In this document: positions 7,650-7,730 of the stretch, piece after piece | How the letters are laid out: the number at the start of each line of letters is the position of its first letter | How positions within the stretch are numbered: the first letter of the stretch is position 1 | NCBI GenBank assembly: GCA_022508635.1 | Contig: JAFLUV010000114.1 | Location: forward strand, 1-7,730 | Reading direction: 5' to 3' | From: Prevotellaceae bacterium | Lineage (GTDB): Bacteria > Bacteroidota > Bacteroidia > Bacteroidales > Bacteroidaceae | DNA: 7,730 nt | Position numbers and translations under genes: made by a program | Notes under the pieces: model-generated | Seen by the model: only the letters and a program-made list of their open reading frames with translations | Database searches by the model: none | What the model was told of the DNA's origin: nothing

Positions 7650-7666
7650 ACTTAAAACAATGAACA

Positions 7667-7730
7667 ATGAAGAAATCCATACTTTTAGCCCTGTTGCTAA
7701 GCTGTTCCCTGTTGGCATCTGCCGACAACC
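7667..7730 (+). CDS. N-terminus of an exported protein, cut by the window edge
   Basis: Only 21 codons are present, beginning MKKSILLALLLSCS and ending LLASADN. This is a signal peptide: two Lys, a Leu-rich core, then ASA/DN as a likely signal peptidase I site. An LLSC at 10-13 could be read as a lipobox, but the hydrophobic core before it is short and no acidic export signal follows, so simple secretion to the periplasm is preferred. An ATG 7 bp upstream (7660) is in another frame and gives no signal peptide. Position right after susD suggests a PUL enzyme or binding protein, but the family cannot be named. Confidence 0.72.
   Translation, partial: MKKSILLALLLSCSLLASADN

Noticed and set aside
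1..7730. Mobile elements, CRISPR arrays, tRNA or rRNA genes.
   Set aside because: No transposase-like frame, terminal inverted repeats, regularly spaced repeat array or structural RNA signature was found by reading the sequence.

Overview
The window reads as a piece of a Bacteroidota chromosome, most likely a gut or oral Prevotella/Bacteroides-type organism. The evidence is a tandem SusC/SusD pair, TAnnTTTG-type promoter boxes, AT-rich start-codon leaders without Shine-Dalgarno sequences, and a lipoprotein with the Ser-Asp-rich surface-export signal of this phylum. The genus is an inference; only the phylum is well supported. All recognisable genes lie on the + strand and form the front end of a polysaccharide utilization locus (PUL).

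Layout: 1-144 is a short intergenic stretch with a good Bacteroidota promoter (77-108). 145-2679 encodes a membrane-spanning regulator with a periplasmic propeller/Y_Y_Y sensor, one transmembrane helix and a cytoplasmic AraC-type DNA-binding domain. It has no histidine kinase or receiver domain, so it resembles a hybrid two-component system (HTCS) with the whole phosphorelay missing. 2680-2843 is a 164-bp intergenic region holding a strong inverted repeat, a 17-bp direct repeat with an exact 21-bp period, and a TAnnTTTG -7 box; it looks like the inducible susC promoter. 2844-5795 is a complete SusC/RagA-family TonB-dependent transporter. 27 bp later, 5823-7544 is a complete SusD/RagB-family surface glycan-binding lipoprotein. 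7545-7666 holds an AT-rich direct repeat and a textbook intrinsic terminator. 7667-7730 is the first 21 codons of a further exported protein, cut by the window edge.

How it probably works (inference from the families): SusD captures an oligosaccharide on the cell surface and hands it to the SusC barrel for TonB-driven import. A breakdown product in the periplasm is sensed by the propeller domain of the regulator, whose cytoplasmic AraC domain activates susC-susD by binding the repeats at 2711-2774. The terminator after susD would keep susCD expression high relative to the downstream exported gene. No glycoside hydrolase lies in the window, so the glycan substrate cannot be assigned.

The two points most worth following up are the kinase-less one-component sensor and the helically phased repeat set between it and the susC promoter. 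Together they look like a matched regulator/operator pair.
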